From contig NZ_OZ244162.1 in the NCBI RefSeq assembly GCF_965216485.1, forward strand, positions 1,798,001 to 1,862,000: a stretch of DNA of 64,000 bases. Direction: 5' to 3'. The stretch's first letter is position 1, and each line of letters opens with the position of its first letter. The notes beneath the pieces were generated by a model. It ran no database searches. It was not told where the DNA came from and worked only from the letters and a program-made list of their open reading frames with translations. Both the position numbers and the translations under genes were made by a program. Origin of the DNA: Algiphilus sp965216485. GTDB lineage: Bacteria; Pseudomonadota; Gammaproteobacteria; Nevskiales; Nevskiaceae. Shown one piece after another: positions 8,603-17,430 of this stretch.

Positions 8603-9817
8603 ATGGCACACGATGCAGGCAGTCACGCTGCCGTTCCGGTTCATCTTGCCCGGGAGCGGATGCTGTCCTCTGTAACCCCTTTGCAGGCCATTGAGACGGT
8701 GCCGTTGGCGCAAGCACTGGGCCGCGTCTTGGCGCGACCGCTGCAGGCAGGCTGCAGCGTGCCCCCGGCGGATAACAGCGCCATGGACGGCTATGCCGTG
8801 CGCGCGGACGACATCGCGCCGGGCCGGGCCGTGCCGATTGCCGCGCGCATTCCCGCCGGTGTCATGCCTTCGCCGCTGGAGCCCGGTACGGCGGCGCGCA
8901 TCTTCACCGGCGCCTGCATTCCGGCGGGCGCCGACAGCGTTGTCATGCAGGAGCGCTGCAGGGTTCACGACGGGCGATTGGAGGTCGATGGCACGGTCGC
9001 GACGGGGGACAACATTCGTCGCGCCGGCGAGGACATCGTGAGCGGGAGCGAGATCCTGCCCGCGGGGCAGTGTCTGAAACCGACCGATATCGGACTGGCG
9101 GCCACGGTGGGCTGCGCCGCGCTGGAGGTCGTGCTTCGGCCCCGCGTCGCGATCCTGGTCACTGGCGATGAACTGGTTCCGCCAGGACGGTCGCTCCGGC
9201 CTGGACAGATCTTCGAGAGCAACGCGGCCCTGCTGGAGGCCCTGCTGCGGACGATCGGCGCCGAGGTCCTGCCGATTCAACGCGTCGCCGATGCATTGGA
9301 TGCCACGCAGTTCGCGCTCGAGCACGCGGCCTCGACGGCCGATCTGATCGTGAGCAGTGGCGGTGTGTCGGTAGGGGAAGAGGATCACGTCCGCGCGGCA
9401 ATGGAAGCGGTGGGCACGCTGGATCTCTGGAAGATCGCAGTGAAGCCGGGCAAGCCGGTGGCCTTCGGTCGTGTCGGCGCCGTGCCTTTCATCGGCCTGC
9501 CGGGCAATCCGGTGTCGGTGCTTGCGGCATACCTGCTCTTTGCCGCTCCGGTGCTGAGACGGCTGCAGGGGCGGACGCGCCTATTTCCGGAGCCGGTGAT
9601 CCATCGTGCCGGATTTACGCGCGATAAGCCGATTCAGCGCGATGAGTTCCTGCGCGTTCGGCTTCGCAACGGGCGCCTGGAAGCGTTTCCGCATCAGGGT
9701 TCGGGGGTGCTCAGCTCGGCCGTCTGGGCGGACGGTCTGGCGCGGGTCCCCTCCCAAACGACAGTTGCGGAGCACGATGGCATCGAGTATTTCGGTTTCG
9801 ATAGCCTGATGCATTGA
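8603..9817 (+). CDS. moeA: Molybdopterin molybdenumtransferase MoeA
   Basis: Inserts molybdate into adenylated molybdopterin to form active Moco, needed by NasA. Family motifs are present: PADNSAMDGYAVR near residue 55, the central MoCF/MogA-like domain with SSGGVSVGEEDHV, and KPGKPVAFGRV with FIGLPGNPVSV. Length 404 is typical. GAGGAGG lies about 12 bases upstream of the ATG, somewhat far. It is followed by moaB after 45 bases, part of a Moco cluster placed behind the nitrate transporter. Confidence 0.93.
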   Translation: MAHDAGSHAAVPVHLARERMLSSVTPLQAIETVPLAQALGRVLARPLQAGCSVPPADNSAMDGYAVRADDIAPGRAVPIAARIPAGVMPSPLEPGTAARIFTGACIPAGADSVVMQERCRVHDGRLEVDGTVATGDNIRRAGEDIVSGSEILPAGQCLKPTDIGLAATVGCAALEVVLRPRVAILVTGDELVPPGRSLRPGQIFESNAALLEALLRTIGAEVLPIQRVADALDATQFALEHAASTADLIVSSGGVSVGEEDHVRAAMEAVGTLDLWKIAVKPGKPVAFGRVGAVPFIGLPGNPVSVLAAYLLFAAPVLRRLQGRTRLFPEPVIHRAGFTRDKPIQRDEFLRVRLRNGRLEAFPHQGSGVLSSAVWADGLARVPSQTTVAEHDGIEYFGFDSLMH

Positions 9818-9862
9818 GATGCTCAGACTGCCTGCCGACCGTTTCCCCTTCGCGAGCCCTCG

Positions 9863-10393
9863 ATGAGTCATTCCGACCCGACCCACAAAGCTTTCCAGCC
9901 GCTGCGCATCGCGGTGCTCACCGTCTCCGATAGCCGGACACGGGACAACGACACCTCGGGCGATGTGCTGCAGGCCAGCCTGGAAGCGGCGGGACACGTC
10001 CTCGCGGACCGCGACCTGCTGCCCGATGACATCTATCAGTTACGCGCCGTGGTGTCGGCATGGATCGCCCGGGAAGACGTCAACGTTGTCCTGGTGACAG
10101 GCGGCACCGGCCTGACCGGGCGGGACCATACGCCCGAAGCGCTGCAACCCTTGCTGGATCGCGAGATTCCCGGTTTCGGCGAACTCTTCCGCCACTATTC
10201 GCTGGAGGAGATCGGTCCGGCGACGATACAGTCGCGGGCCATGGCTGGTCTCGCCAATGCGACCCTGATATTCGCGTTGCCCGGGTCGACGGGGGCCTGC
10301 CGGACCGCTTGGGAGCGCATTCTCGCTTCCCAGCTCGACGCACGCACCGCGCCCTGCAATTTCGTGTCGCTCCTGCCACGCCTGCGGGAATGA
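9863..10393 (+). CDS. moaB: Molybdenum cofactor biosynthesis protein MoaB/MogA family
   Basis: A 176-residue MoCF_BD-domain protein that adenylates molybdopterin before MoeA inserts the metal. The conserved loop VTGGTGLTGRDHTPEA and the ALPGSTGACRTAWE segment mark the molybdopterin-binding site. The spacing from moeA suggests one transcript. MoaB and MogA are hard to separate; the short length and SRT...DTSG N-terminus favour MoaB. Confidence 0.9.
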   Translation: MSHSDPTHKAFQPLRIAVLTVSDSRTRDNDTSGDVLQASLEAAGHVLADRDLLPDDIYQLRAVVSAWIAREDVNVVLVTGGTGLTGRDHTPEALQPLLDREIPGFGELFRHYSLEEIGPATIQSRAMAGLANATLIFALPGSTGACRTAWERILASQLDARTAPCNFVSLLPRLRE

Positions 10394-10624
10394 GGAACAT
10401 GACGCTGGCGCGATCCCATCTTCGCCTGGGTCGAGACGCCCCTTGCCGCCGACAGAATGCCTGCGTTGCGGAGCGCGATACTGGGTTGCGCATACGGAGT
10501 GCAGATACAGGAGGATGTGCGCCAGAAGATTTCCAAGGCCGCGACCCACTGTCGTACCTAACGAGCCATGCATCGCCGAGCTGTCGAGGTTACGGTGTCT
10601 CGACCTGCGATGGGGAGTGCAACC
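10394..10624 (+). other. 231-base gap before moaA; no confident gene
   Basis: No Moco riboswitch fold could be recognised by eye. A TTG-initiated, cysteine-containing frame (10443-10688, CLRCGARYW near its start) runs into moaA in another frame. It is probably not a gene, although the first 30 codons look slightly zinc-ribbon-like. Confidence 0.3.
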
Positions 10625-11608
10625 ATGCGTGACGAATCGCTGGAGGATCAGTTCGGACGGCGCTTCGCCTATCTGCGTCTGTCGCTGACGGATGTGTGCA
10701 ATTTCCGCTGTGAATACTGTCTCCCCGACGGCTATCAGGGCACGCCGCACGGCTTTCTCAGCCGTGAGGAGATAGGCCGACTCATTCGCCATTTTTCCCG
10801 ACTGGGCATCCGTAAGCTCAGGCTGACCGGTGGCGAGCCGTTGATTCGCCGGGATATCCTGGACATCGTGCGCGATGCCGCAGGCGCACCCGGCATCGAG
10901 ACGCTCGCGATGACCACCAATGCCTATCGCCTGAGCGACATGGCTGGGCCGCTTCGCGAAGCGGGGCTGAATACCCTCAATATCAGTCTAGATAGCCTGG
11001 ATCCCGAGAATTTCGCGCGCATCACCGGCGATCAGCGGCACGCGCGCGTGATGGAAGGCATCGAGGCCGCACTCGCGGCGGGTTTTGAGCGCGTCAAGAT
11101 CAACAGTGTGCTGCTGCGTGGGTTGAATGACGGGGAGGTCGCCGACTTTGTCGAGTACGTCCGTCATCGACCGATCACGGTGCGCTTCATCGAGTTGATG
11201 CAGACCGCCAACAACGGCGAGTATTTTGACAAGCGGCACGTGCGCGCCCGCGACATTGCGCAACAGTTGGAAGCGCAAGGGTGGCAGCGACAGCAACGCG
11301 GCGGCACCGATGGACCTGCCATCGAGTTTTCACATAGCGATTACCTCGGGCGCATCGGCTTCATCACCCCCTATGCCGCGGGCTTCTGCGACGGCTGCAA
11401 TCGGCTGCGCGTGACGGCACGCGGCGGCTTGCGCCTGTGTCTGTTCGGCACTGGCACGCACGACCTGCGCCCCTTGCTGCAGAACGACCAGCAGGAAGCA
11501 GCGTTTCGCGAGAGTGTCTTTGCCGCCTTGTTTCACAAGCAGGCGGGTCACCGTCTGAACGAGGGTGACTACGGCGATACGCCCCATCTCGCCATGACTG
11601 GAGGATGA
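10625..11608 (+). CDS. moaA: GTP 3',8-cyclase MoaA
   Basis: Radical-SAM enzyme for the first step of molybdopterin synthesis, converting GTP to 3',8-cyclo-dihydro-GTP; MoaC then makes cPMP. The N-terminal SAM cluster motif is CNFRCEYC, and the C-terminal second [4Fe-4S] cluster ligands are in CDGCNRLR ... LRLCLFG. The protein ends with Gly-Gly, needed in the MoaA reaction. ATG 10625 is preferred over an upstream ATG at 10568: GGGGAG precedes it and the homologous N-terminus begins there. It overlaps moaC by four bases (ATGA). Confidence 0.95.
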   Translation: MRDESLEDQFGRRFAYLRLSLTDVCNFRCEYCLPDGYQGTPHGFLSREEIGRLIRHFSRLGIRKLRLTGGEPLIRRDILDIVRDAAGAPGIETLAMTTNAYRLSDMAGPLREAGLNTLNISLDSLDPENFARITGDQRHARVMEGIEAALAAGFERVKINSVLLRGLNDGEVADFVEYVRHRPITVRFIELMQTANNGEYFDKRHVRARDIAQQLEAQGWQRQQRGGTDGPAIEFSHSDYLGRIGFITPYAAGFCDGCNRLRVTARGGLRLCLFGTGTHDLRPLLQNDQQEAAFRESVFAALFHKQAGHRLNEGDYGDTPHLAMTGG

Positions 11609-12132
11609 TTGACGTGGAGACAGCAGGAACGATGGATGCGGCGTATCGCATGGTAGACGTCGGGCGCAAGGAGGTAACGCAGCGCCGCGCCGTTGCCACG
11701 GGACGCATCCGGCTTGGGCCGGTCGCCTTTCCGATGGTGCGGGATGGCACGCTGCCCAAGGGGGATCCGCTGCGACTCGCCGAAGTGGCCGGCATCATGG
11801 CGACCAAGCGCACCGCCGACTTGATTCCACTCTGCCACCCGCTGGGGCTCGACCATGTCAGCGTGTCGATCGCGCTCGATGCCGGTGAGCAGAGTGTGAC
11901 GGTCTATTGCTGCGCCTCGACGTCGGCACGAACCGGCGTAGAGATGGAGGCACTGGTGGGTGTGCAGAGCGCGCTCCTTACCATCTGGGATCTTGCCAAG
12001 CAGGTCGATTCCGCGCTGGCGATCGACGGGGTCCGCCTACTGCTGAAGGAAGGGGGGCGATCCGGGCGCTGGGAGCATCCCGACGGTGTGCCGGCGCTGC
12101 CCGACGATCTCCTGACCTCGGAGGGCCGGTAA
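11605..12132 (+). CDS. moaC: Cyclic pyranopterin monophosphate synthase MoaC
   Basis: Converts the MoaA product to cyclic pyranopterin monophosphate. Typical stretches: MVDVGRKEVTQRRAVATG at the start, ATKRTADLIPLCHPLGLDH in the middle and the GVEMEALVGVQSALLTIWD segment. 175 residues is slightly longer than the usual ~160 because of a C-terminal extension. It is translationally coupled to moaA (4-base overlap) and to moaD (TAATG). Confidence 0.95.
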   Translation: MIDVETAGTMDAAYRMVDVGRKEVTQRRAVATGRIRLGPVAFPMVRDGTLPKGDPLRLAEVAGIMATKRTADLIPLCHPLGLDHVSVSIALDAGEQSVTVYCCASTSARTGVEMEALVGVQSALLTIWDLAKQVDSALAIDGVRLLLKEGGRSGRWEHPDGVPALPDDLLTSEGR

Positions 12133-12386
12133 TGAGAAGCGTCGAGGTGCAACTCTTTGGTGCCTTTCGCCAGTATGGGCAGGGGGCGACGGTGCAAGTG
12201 GCATTGGACGGACCGGCGACCGTCGCGGATCTGCGCGCGGCGTTTGCACGCCAACTGAACAGTGAGCAGGCCACCGCTTTGTTGAAGGCGTCGGCCTTTG
12301 CGGACGATGAGCGCGTCCTGGCGGACACGGACCCCGTGCCGACGGTGGGCGCGCTCGCCGTACTGCCACCCGTGTGCGGCGGATAG
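12132..12386 (+). CDS. moaD: Molybdopterin synthase sulfur carrier subunit MoaD
   Basis: An 84-residue beta-grasp protein ending in VCGG. The terminal Gly-Gly carries the thiocarboxylate that MoaE uses to make molybdopterin. ATG 12132 overlaps the moaC stop by one base, which sets the start. It is embedded in moaA-moaC-moaD-moaE order. Confidence 0.93.
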   Translation: MRSVEVQLFGAFRQYGQGATVQVALDGPATVADLRAAFARQLNSEQATALLKASAFADDERVLADTDPVPTVGALAVLPPVCGG

Positions 12387-12395
12387 CGAGGCAGC

Positions 12396-12836
12396 ATGCA
12401 GGCCATCACGCTGTTGAGCGAACACCCCTTGGATGCGGAGGCCGCGCTCGAACATTGTTCGGACCCGGGCCATGGCGCCGTCGATCTGTTCATTGGACGC
12501 GTGCGCAATCGCAATCAGGGCAGGGATGTGCGTGCCGTCAGCTATGACATGCATCAGGCGCTGTGCCGTCGCGTCTTCGATGCCATCTGCGGCGAAGCGC
12601 ACGAGCGGTGGGGCCACCCTCTGCGCCTCTGGCTCGCGCATCGCTCCGGTCGACTGGCAGTGGGCGAAGCCAGCGTGATCGCCGCGGCCAGTTCACCACA
12701 CCGCAACGAAGCCTTTCTTGCCTGTCGCTACCTGGTGGAGCAGATGAAGCATCGCGCGCCGATCTGGAAGCAGGAACACTATGTCGACGGCGATAGTGAA
12801 TGGGTCCAGGGACATGCCCTCTGCCAGCATGGATGA
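12396..12836 (+). CDS. moaE: Molybdopterin synthase catalytic subunit MoaE
   Basis: Catalytic half of molybdopterin synthase (MoaD2-MoaE2). The active-site region YLVEQMKHRAPIWKQEHY near residues 111-128 includes the conserved lysines. The N-terminal half has the DLFIGRVRNRNQG segment. Length 146 is typical. It starts 9 bases after moaD, and its 3' end overlaps the mobA start. Confidence 0.95.
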   Translation: MQAITLLSEHPLDAEAALEHCSDPGHGAVDLFIGRVRNRNQGRDVRAVSYDMHQALCRRVFDAICGEAHERWGHPLRLWLAHRSGRLAVGEASVIAAASSPHRNEAFLACRYLVEQMKHRAPIWKQEHYVDGDSEWVQGHALCQHG

Positions 12837-13410
12837 AGAAGCGCCCGGATTCATAGGCGTCGTGCTGGCGGGTGGCAAGTCGACCCGCATGGGGCGGGAC
12901 AAGGCACTGCTCGAAGTCGCGGGTCGGCGTTTGCTGGATCGCGCGGTGGACCTGCTGCGGCAGGCCGGTGCGGGCTCCATCGTGGTCAGCGGGCACCGTC
13001 CACCCTATGACAGCGTGCCCGACCACTGGGTGGGGCGTGGACCACTGGGGGGACTGGCCTCCGTCTTGCGGGCGCGTCCGCTCGCGCCGGGGCGCGCGCT
13101 GATCGTGCTGCCGGTGGATGCACCCGGCCTGTGCGCATCTGACCTCCGACGTCTGATCGATAGTGTGCGCGGGCAGGGCGCGGCGGCGTGCTTCGAAGGG
13201 CACCCGCTGCCCCTCGCACTGCGCGCGGACGATCAGATGCTCGGGCAGTTGGAAGCGATCTTGAACGATCCCGCGCAAAAGGCTTCGGTCCAGCGCTTTG
13301 CGGCGACACTCACGCTGACGATCCTGCCAGCAGACGCGGTGGACTTGCGCAATCTGAACACGCCATCGGATCTGCACCCCTTCTCGCAGGCCCTGCGCGA
13401 AGCGCGGTAA
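12829..13410 (+). CDS. mobA: Molybdenum cofactor guanylyltransferase MobA
   Basis: Attaches GMP to Moco to form MGD, the cofactor form used by NasA. The N-terminal nucleotide-binding motif VVLAGGKSTRMGRDKA starts about 10 residues in, as in known MobA, which favours ATG 12829 over ATG 12814 or 12781. GRGPLGGLASVL and VLPVDAPG (metal-binding Asp) are also visible. It overlaps moaE by 8 bases. No clear ribosome site is seen, so the exact start is uncertain. Confidence 0.88.
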   Translation: MDEEAPGFIGVVLAGGKSTRMGRDKALLEVAGRRLLDRAVDLLRQAGAGSIVVSGHRPPYDSVPDHWVGRGPLGGLASVLRARPLAPGRALIVLPVDAPGLCASDLRRLIDSVRGQGAAACFEGHPLPLALRADDQMLGQLEAILNDPAQKASVQRFAATLTLTILPADAVDLRNLNTPSDLHPFSQALREAR

Positions 13411-13439
13411 GGCGCCGTCTGCACGTATCATCCGGGTGC

Positions 13440-14306
13440 ATGGAGACCATCCGCATCCTGGGGCGTGGCGGCCTCGCCCTTGACGCCGATATCGCCGGCC
13501 CCGACTCCGGGCCTGCCGTGGTCCTGCTGCATGGCGGCGGACAGACCCGGCACGCCTGGTCGCGCGCCTTTCACGCCCTGGCCGAGGCGGGCTATCGCGT
13601 GCTGTCCTACGATGCGCGCGGCCATGGCGGCAGCGCCTGGGACCCGGAGGGCGACTACAGCACCGACGCGCTGGTGGCGGACCTCTGCGCCGTGCAGGCG
13701 CATCTGGCCGCACCGGTTGCCCTGGTCGGCGCCTCCATGGGCGGGATCACCTCACTGACCGCCATCGGCGAAGGGGCGCTGCCAGACGCCGCCGCTCTGG
13801 TACTGGTCGACGTGGCGCCGCATATCCGGCGCGAAGGGGTGGCGCGCATCCGCGCCTTCATGACCGCCCGCCCGGAAGGTTTCGCCAACCTCGAAGAGGT
13901 GGCCGACGCAGTGGCGGCCTACAACCCGGAGCGGCCGCGGCCACGCGACCCCAGCGGCCTGATGAAGAATCTGCGCACCGGTACGGATGGCCGGCTGTAC
14001 TGGCACTGGGACCCGCGCATCATCAGCGACCGTTTCGACGAGCACGCTGCCTATCTCGATACCTTCGAGACCAGGATGACCGCGGCGGCGCGCGCGGTGG
14101 CTGTGCCCACCATGCTGGTGCGCGGCACACAGAGCGACGTGGTCAGCGCGGAGGGTGCGGAGCGTCTCCAGGCGCTGATCCCGGACGCGCGCATCGAGGA
14201 CGTCGGCGGCGCCGGACACATGGTGGCGGGTGACCGCAACGATGCCTTCAATGCAGTGGTGATGGAATTTCTGGCGACGGTGTACGCCGAATCGGGAAGC
14301 GCCTAG
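13440..14306 (+). CDS. Alpha/beta-hydrolase
   Basis: A 288-residue soluble hydrolase with the oxyanion motif LLHGGGQTRHAW, nucleophile elbow GASMGG and a C-terminal catalytic His in GGAGHMVAGD; the acid is probably the Asp in RGTQSDVVS. The substrate is unknown; peroxidase- or esterase-like family members are close in pattern. It starts 29 bases after mobA but has no evident link to Moco synthesis. Its 3' end overlaps the convergent flavoprotein gene by 4 bases. Confidence 0.85.
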   Translation: METIRILGRGGLALDADIAGPDSGPAVVLLHGGGQTRHAWSRAFHALAEAGYRVLSYDARGHGGSAWDPEGDYSTDALVADLCAVQAHLAAPVALVGASMGGITSLTAIGEGALPDAAALVLVDVAPHIRREGVARIRAFMTARPEGFANLEEVADAVAAYNPERPRPRDPSGLMKNLRTGTDGRLYWHWDPRIISDRFDEHAAYLDTFETRMTAAARAVAVPTMLVRGTQSDVVSAEGAERLQALIPDARIEDVGGAGHMVAGDRNDAFNAVVMEFLATVYAESGSA

Positions 14307-15514
14307 GACGTCGAAAGCGCCTCGGCGCAGGCGTGGGCGGAGGCCCATGCCCACTGGAAGTTATAGCCCCCGAGGTGGCCGGTGACGTCCACCACTTCGC
14401 CAATGAAATACAGGCCAGGAACCCGCTTTGATTCCATCGTCGCCGAGGAAAGCTCAGCGGTATCCACGCCGCCCAGCGTGACCTCGGCCGTGCGGTAGCC
14501 TTCGGTCCCACTGGGCGCAACCGGCCAGGCGTGGAGCGCCTCGGCGATCGCGCGCAGCCGGCGTTGCGGCACGCTGCCCACCGTGCCTTCGGCCTCGAAG
14601 ACCGCGCAGAAGCGCTGCGCGAATCGACGCGGCAGGCGCTCGGCAAGGATGGTGGCCAGATCGGTGCGGCCGCGCTCGCGACGCGCCTGCTCCAGCCACT
14701 CGTGCGCATCGGCGTCGGGCAGCAGATCGATCCCCAAGGCGTTGCCGACTTGCCAGTACGACGAAATCTGCAGTACGGCCGGTCCACTCAGCCCGCGGTG
14801 GGTGATCAGCATGGGCGCCTCGAAGCTTGCCCCCTGCGCCTGCGCGCGCACCGGCAGGGCGACCCCGGCCAGCGCTTGCCAGTCCTCCAGCGGTCGGCCG
14901 CTGAGCGTCAACGGCACCAGTGCGGCGCGGGTGGGGCGCACGGCATGCCCGAAGTCGCTCGCCAGCGTATAGCCGAAACCGGTCGCGCCCATCTTGGGGA
15001 TGGACAGGCCGCCGGTGGCCACCACCAGGGCGGGCGCCCGCACGCGCCCTGCGGCGGTATGCACTTCGAACGCGCCTTCGCGCTGTCTCACCGATTCCAC
15101 CGCGCAGTGGGTGCGGATGCGCACATCGCCCTTGGCGCACTCGGCGATCAGCATGGCCACGATCTGCTTGGCGCTGTCGTCGCAGAAGAGCTGACCGCGT
15201 TCCTTCTCGTGGTAGGCAATGCCGTGGGCCTGGACCAGCGCAATGAAGTCCTCCGGGCGATAGCGTGCCAACGCGGATTTGCAGAAGTGCGGGTTGGCCG
15301 ACAGGAAATGCTCGGGACGGACGTCCAGATTGGTGAAGTTGCAGCGCCCGCCGCCCGACATCAGGATTTTCTTGCCGACGCGATTGGCGTGTTCGATGAC
15401 CACCACCTGCTGGCCACGCTGGCCTGCCTCCTGCGCGCACATCAGGCCGGCCGCACCGCCTCCGATGATGACAACGTCGCAGCGGGCGGGCAGGGGCGTG
15501 TCGGAAAAGGACAT
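14303..15514 (-). CDS. NAD(P)/FAD-dependent oxidoreductase, HI0933/BaiN family
   Basis: About 403 residues. The N-terminal FAD Rossmann motif is DVVIIGGGAAGLMCA, followed by KKILMSGGGRCNFTN (the family's hallmark), a GGLSIPKMGATG segment, and a C-terminal FAD-contact motif GLYFIGEVVDVTGHLGGYN. ATG 15514 is chosen because it lies just before the Rossmann motif; the longer frame to 15676 would overlap the divergent ClC gene. Family members act as flavoprotein reductases of uncertain substrate. Confidence 0.85.
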   Translation of the reverse strand: MSFSDTPLPARCDVVIIGGGAAGLMCAQEAGQRGQQVVVIEHANRVGKKILMSGGGRCNFTNLDVRPEHFLSANPHFCKSALARYRPEDFIALVQAHGIAYHEKERGQLFCDDSAKQIVAMLIAECAKGDVRIRTHCAVESVRQREGAFEVHTAAGRVRAPALVVATGGLSIPKMGATGFGYTLASDFGHAVRPTRAALVPLTLSGRPLEDWQALAGVALPVRAQAQGASFEAPMLITHRGLSGPAVLQISSYWQVGNALGIDLLPDADAHEWLEQARRERGRTDLATILAERLPRRFAQRFCAVFEAEGTVGSVPQRRLRAIAEALHAWPVAPSGTEGYRTAEVTLGGVDTAELSSATMESKRVPGLYFIGEVVDVTGHLGGYNFQWAWASAHACAEALSTS

Positions 15515-15618
15515 GGCGGCGAACAGCGTCGTGAGGCGACAGGATTTGGCAAGGTACGGCAAGGCGCCGTTGGGGCGCGCAAGTATGAAGGAGGCGCGCC
15601 GCGCTGGCGCGATATCGC

Positions 15619-17412
15619 ATGGCAGTGCCGAAGCGTTCGCCGCCGACACGGGTCGCACCGGACCCCGAGGACCCAAGCCGCGCGCTGCCGGGCATCGTCA
15701 TGCTGGCGCTGGCGATCCTGGTCGGTGTGGCCGGCGCCTTGGGCGCCATCGCCTTCAAGGCGATTCTGGCCTTCACCTACAACCTGCTCTTCCTCGGCCG
15801 CTTCAGCCTGGCATTCGATCCCACGGCCATGCTCGCCCCCAGTCCCTGGGGTGCCGGCGTCATCCTGGTTCCCGTGCTCGGTGCGGTGGTGGTGACCTGG
15901 ATCACCAATCGGGTCGCGCCGGAAGTCCGCGGCGGCGGCATTCCCGAGGTGATCAATGCGATCTATTACGAGCGCGGCCTCATCCGGCCCGTGGTGGTCA
16001 TCGCCAAGGCGGTGGCAACGGCGGTGACACTGGGCAGCGGCGGTTCCGCGGGGCGAGAGGGGCCCATGGTCCAGATCGGCTCGGCCTTCGGCTCCATGAT
16101 CGGGCGCGTGGTCGCCATTCCGGTACGCCAGCGCATCACGCTGCTGGGTGCGGGCGCGGCGGCGGCGGTGGCCGCCACCTTCAACGCGCCCATCGGCGGT
16201 CTGGCCTTCGCGCTGGAACTGCTGCTGGTGTCGATCAGCGCACGCACAGTCTCACTGGTGGCGGTCTCGAGCGTCACGGCAACCTATATTGGCCGGCTGT
16301 ACAGCGGCCAATCACCCGCCTTCGATGTCCCCCGCATTGCCCAGTTCGAAGGGCCGCTCACCAGCCTGTACGAGTTGCTGCTCTGCCTGCCCTTTGGCGT
16401 CGCCATGGGCCTTGTCTCCGCCTTCTTCATCCGCTCTCTGTACTGGACGGAGGATCGCTTCACCCAGCGCTTCGCCAACCCCTACCTGCGCCACATGACG
16501 GGCATGCTGGGGGTGGGATTGCTGATCTATGCCTTCGTGCTGACCACCGGCCAGTATCACGTCGCCGGGATCGGCTATCCGACCGTGCTGGGTGTGCTCG
16601 GCGGCGCCCTGACGGACCCGTTCTTCCTGCTGCTGCTGGCAGCCGCCAAGCTGCTCGCCACCCTGCTGACCCTGGGTTCCGGCGCGTCCGGTGGGGTTTT
16701 TTCCCCATCGCTGTTCCTGGGCGCGACCCTGGGCGCGGCCTTCGGTCAACTATGTCAGCTCGTGCCGGGCCTCAGCGTCGATCCGGTGCTGTTTGCGGTG
16801 GCAGGCATGGCCGGCATGGTGGCGGGTACGAGCGGAGCGGTCATTACCGCAATCGTCATGACCTTTGAGCAGACCCGCGACTATGGCGCCATCCTGCCCA
16901 TCATCGCCACGGTCGCTCTGGCGCACATGGTGCGTGTGCGCCTGGTTGCGCGCAGCATCTACACCCTGAACCTCGCCCGGCGCGGGCACAGCGTGCCGGA
17001 GGGGCTGCAGGCCGCGGTCTCCGCGTCACAGAATGCCCAGGCCATCATGTCGCGGGATTTTCAGTTGATCGACGCGGCGGAACTGGGCCAGTGGCAGGCG
17101 CAGTACCAGCCCGGAGAGGGCAAGGCGCATACCGTGATCTGCCGCGACGGTCTGGTGCTTGGCATGGCGCGGCCCGAGCTGCTGTATCTGCTGCGCGACG
17201 AGGCGCCGGACCGGGTGGTGAACACCAACTACTTCGTGGCCGAACCGGGCACGGCCTGGGCGGTCATCATGCGCGGCCTGCGCTTCAAGGACACCGATAT
17301 CGCGCTGGTCTTCAACCCGCGGGGCTCGCGACGACCGGAGGATCTGGTCGGCGTCATCACCGCCCACGAGATCGCGCGTAGCGCCCGCGAGAACGCCGAG
17401 CTGCTCGATTGA
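15619..17412 (+). CDS. ClC-family chloride channel/antiporter
   Basis: A 597-residue membrane protein with the ClC selectivity-filter elements: RGGGIPEV (the usual GSGIP Ser is Gly here), GREGP with the gating Glu, and SGGVFSPSLF. Roughly residues 20-450 form the transmembrane core. The last ~120 residues form a soluble CBS-like regulatory region. The gating glutamate suggests Cl-/H+ exchange, but loss of the Ser anion ligand, as in some variants, may change selectivity. It is divergent from the flavoprotein gene. Confidence 0.88.
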   Translation: MAVPKRSPPTRVAPDPEDPSRALPGIVMLALAILVGVAGALGAIAFKAILAFTYNLLFLGRFSLAFDPTAMLAPSPWGAGVILVPVLGAVVVTWITNRVAPEVRGGGIPEVINAIYYERGLIRPVVVIAKAVATAVTLGSGGSAGREGPMVQIGSAFGSMIGRVVAIPVRQRITLLGAGAAAAVAATFNAPIGGLAFALELLLVSISARTVSLVAVSSVTATYIGRLYSGQSPAFDVPRIAQFEGPLTSLYELLLCLPFGVAMGLVSAFFIRSLYWTEDRFTQRFANPYLRHMTGMLGVGLLIYAFVLTTGQYHVAGIGYPTVLGVLGGALTDPFFLLLLAAAKLLATLLTLGSGASGGVFSPSLFLGATLGAAFGQLCQLVPGLSVDPVLFAVAGMAGMVAGTSGAVITAIVMTFEQTRDYGAILPIIATVALAHMVRVRLVARSIYTLNLARRGHSVPEGLQAAVSASQNAQAIMSRDFQLIDAAELGQWQAQYQPGEGKAHTVICRDGLVLGMARPELLYLLRDEAPDRVVNTNYFVAEPGTAWAVIMRGLRFKDTDIALVFNPRGSRRPEDLVGVITAHEIARSARENAELLD

Positions 17413-17430
17413 AGCAGCGTAGCGAGGCTC

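Noticed and set aside
10394..10624. Moco riboswitch before moaA
   Set aside because: The position fits but the conserved helices and GNRA-type loop of the known class could not be traced.
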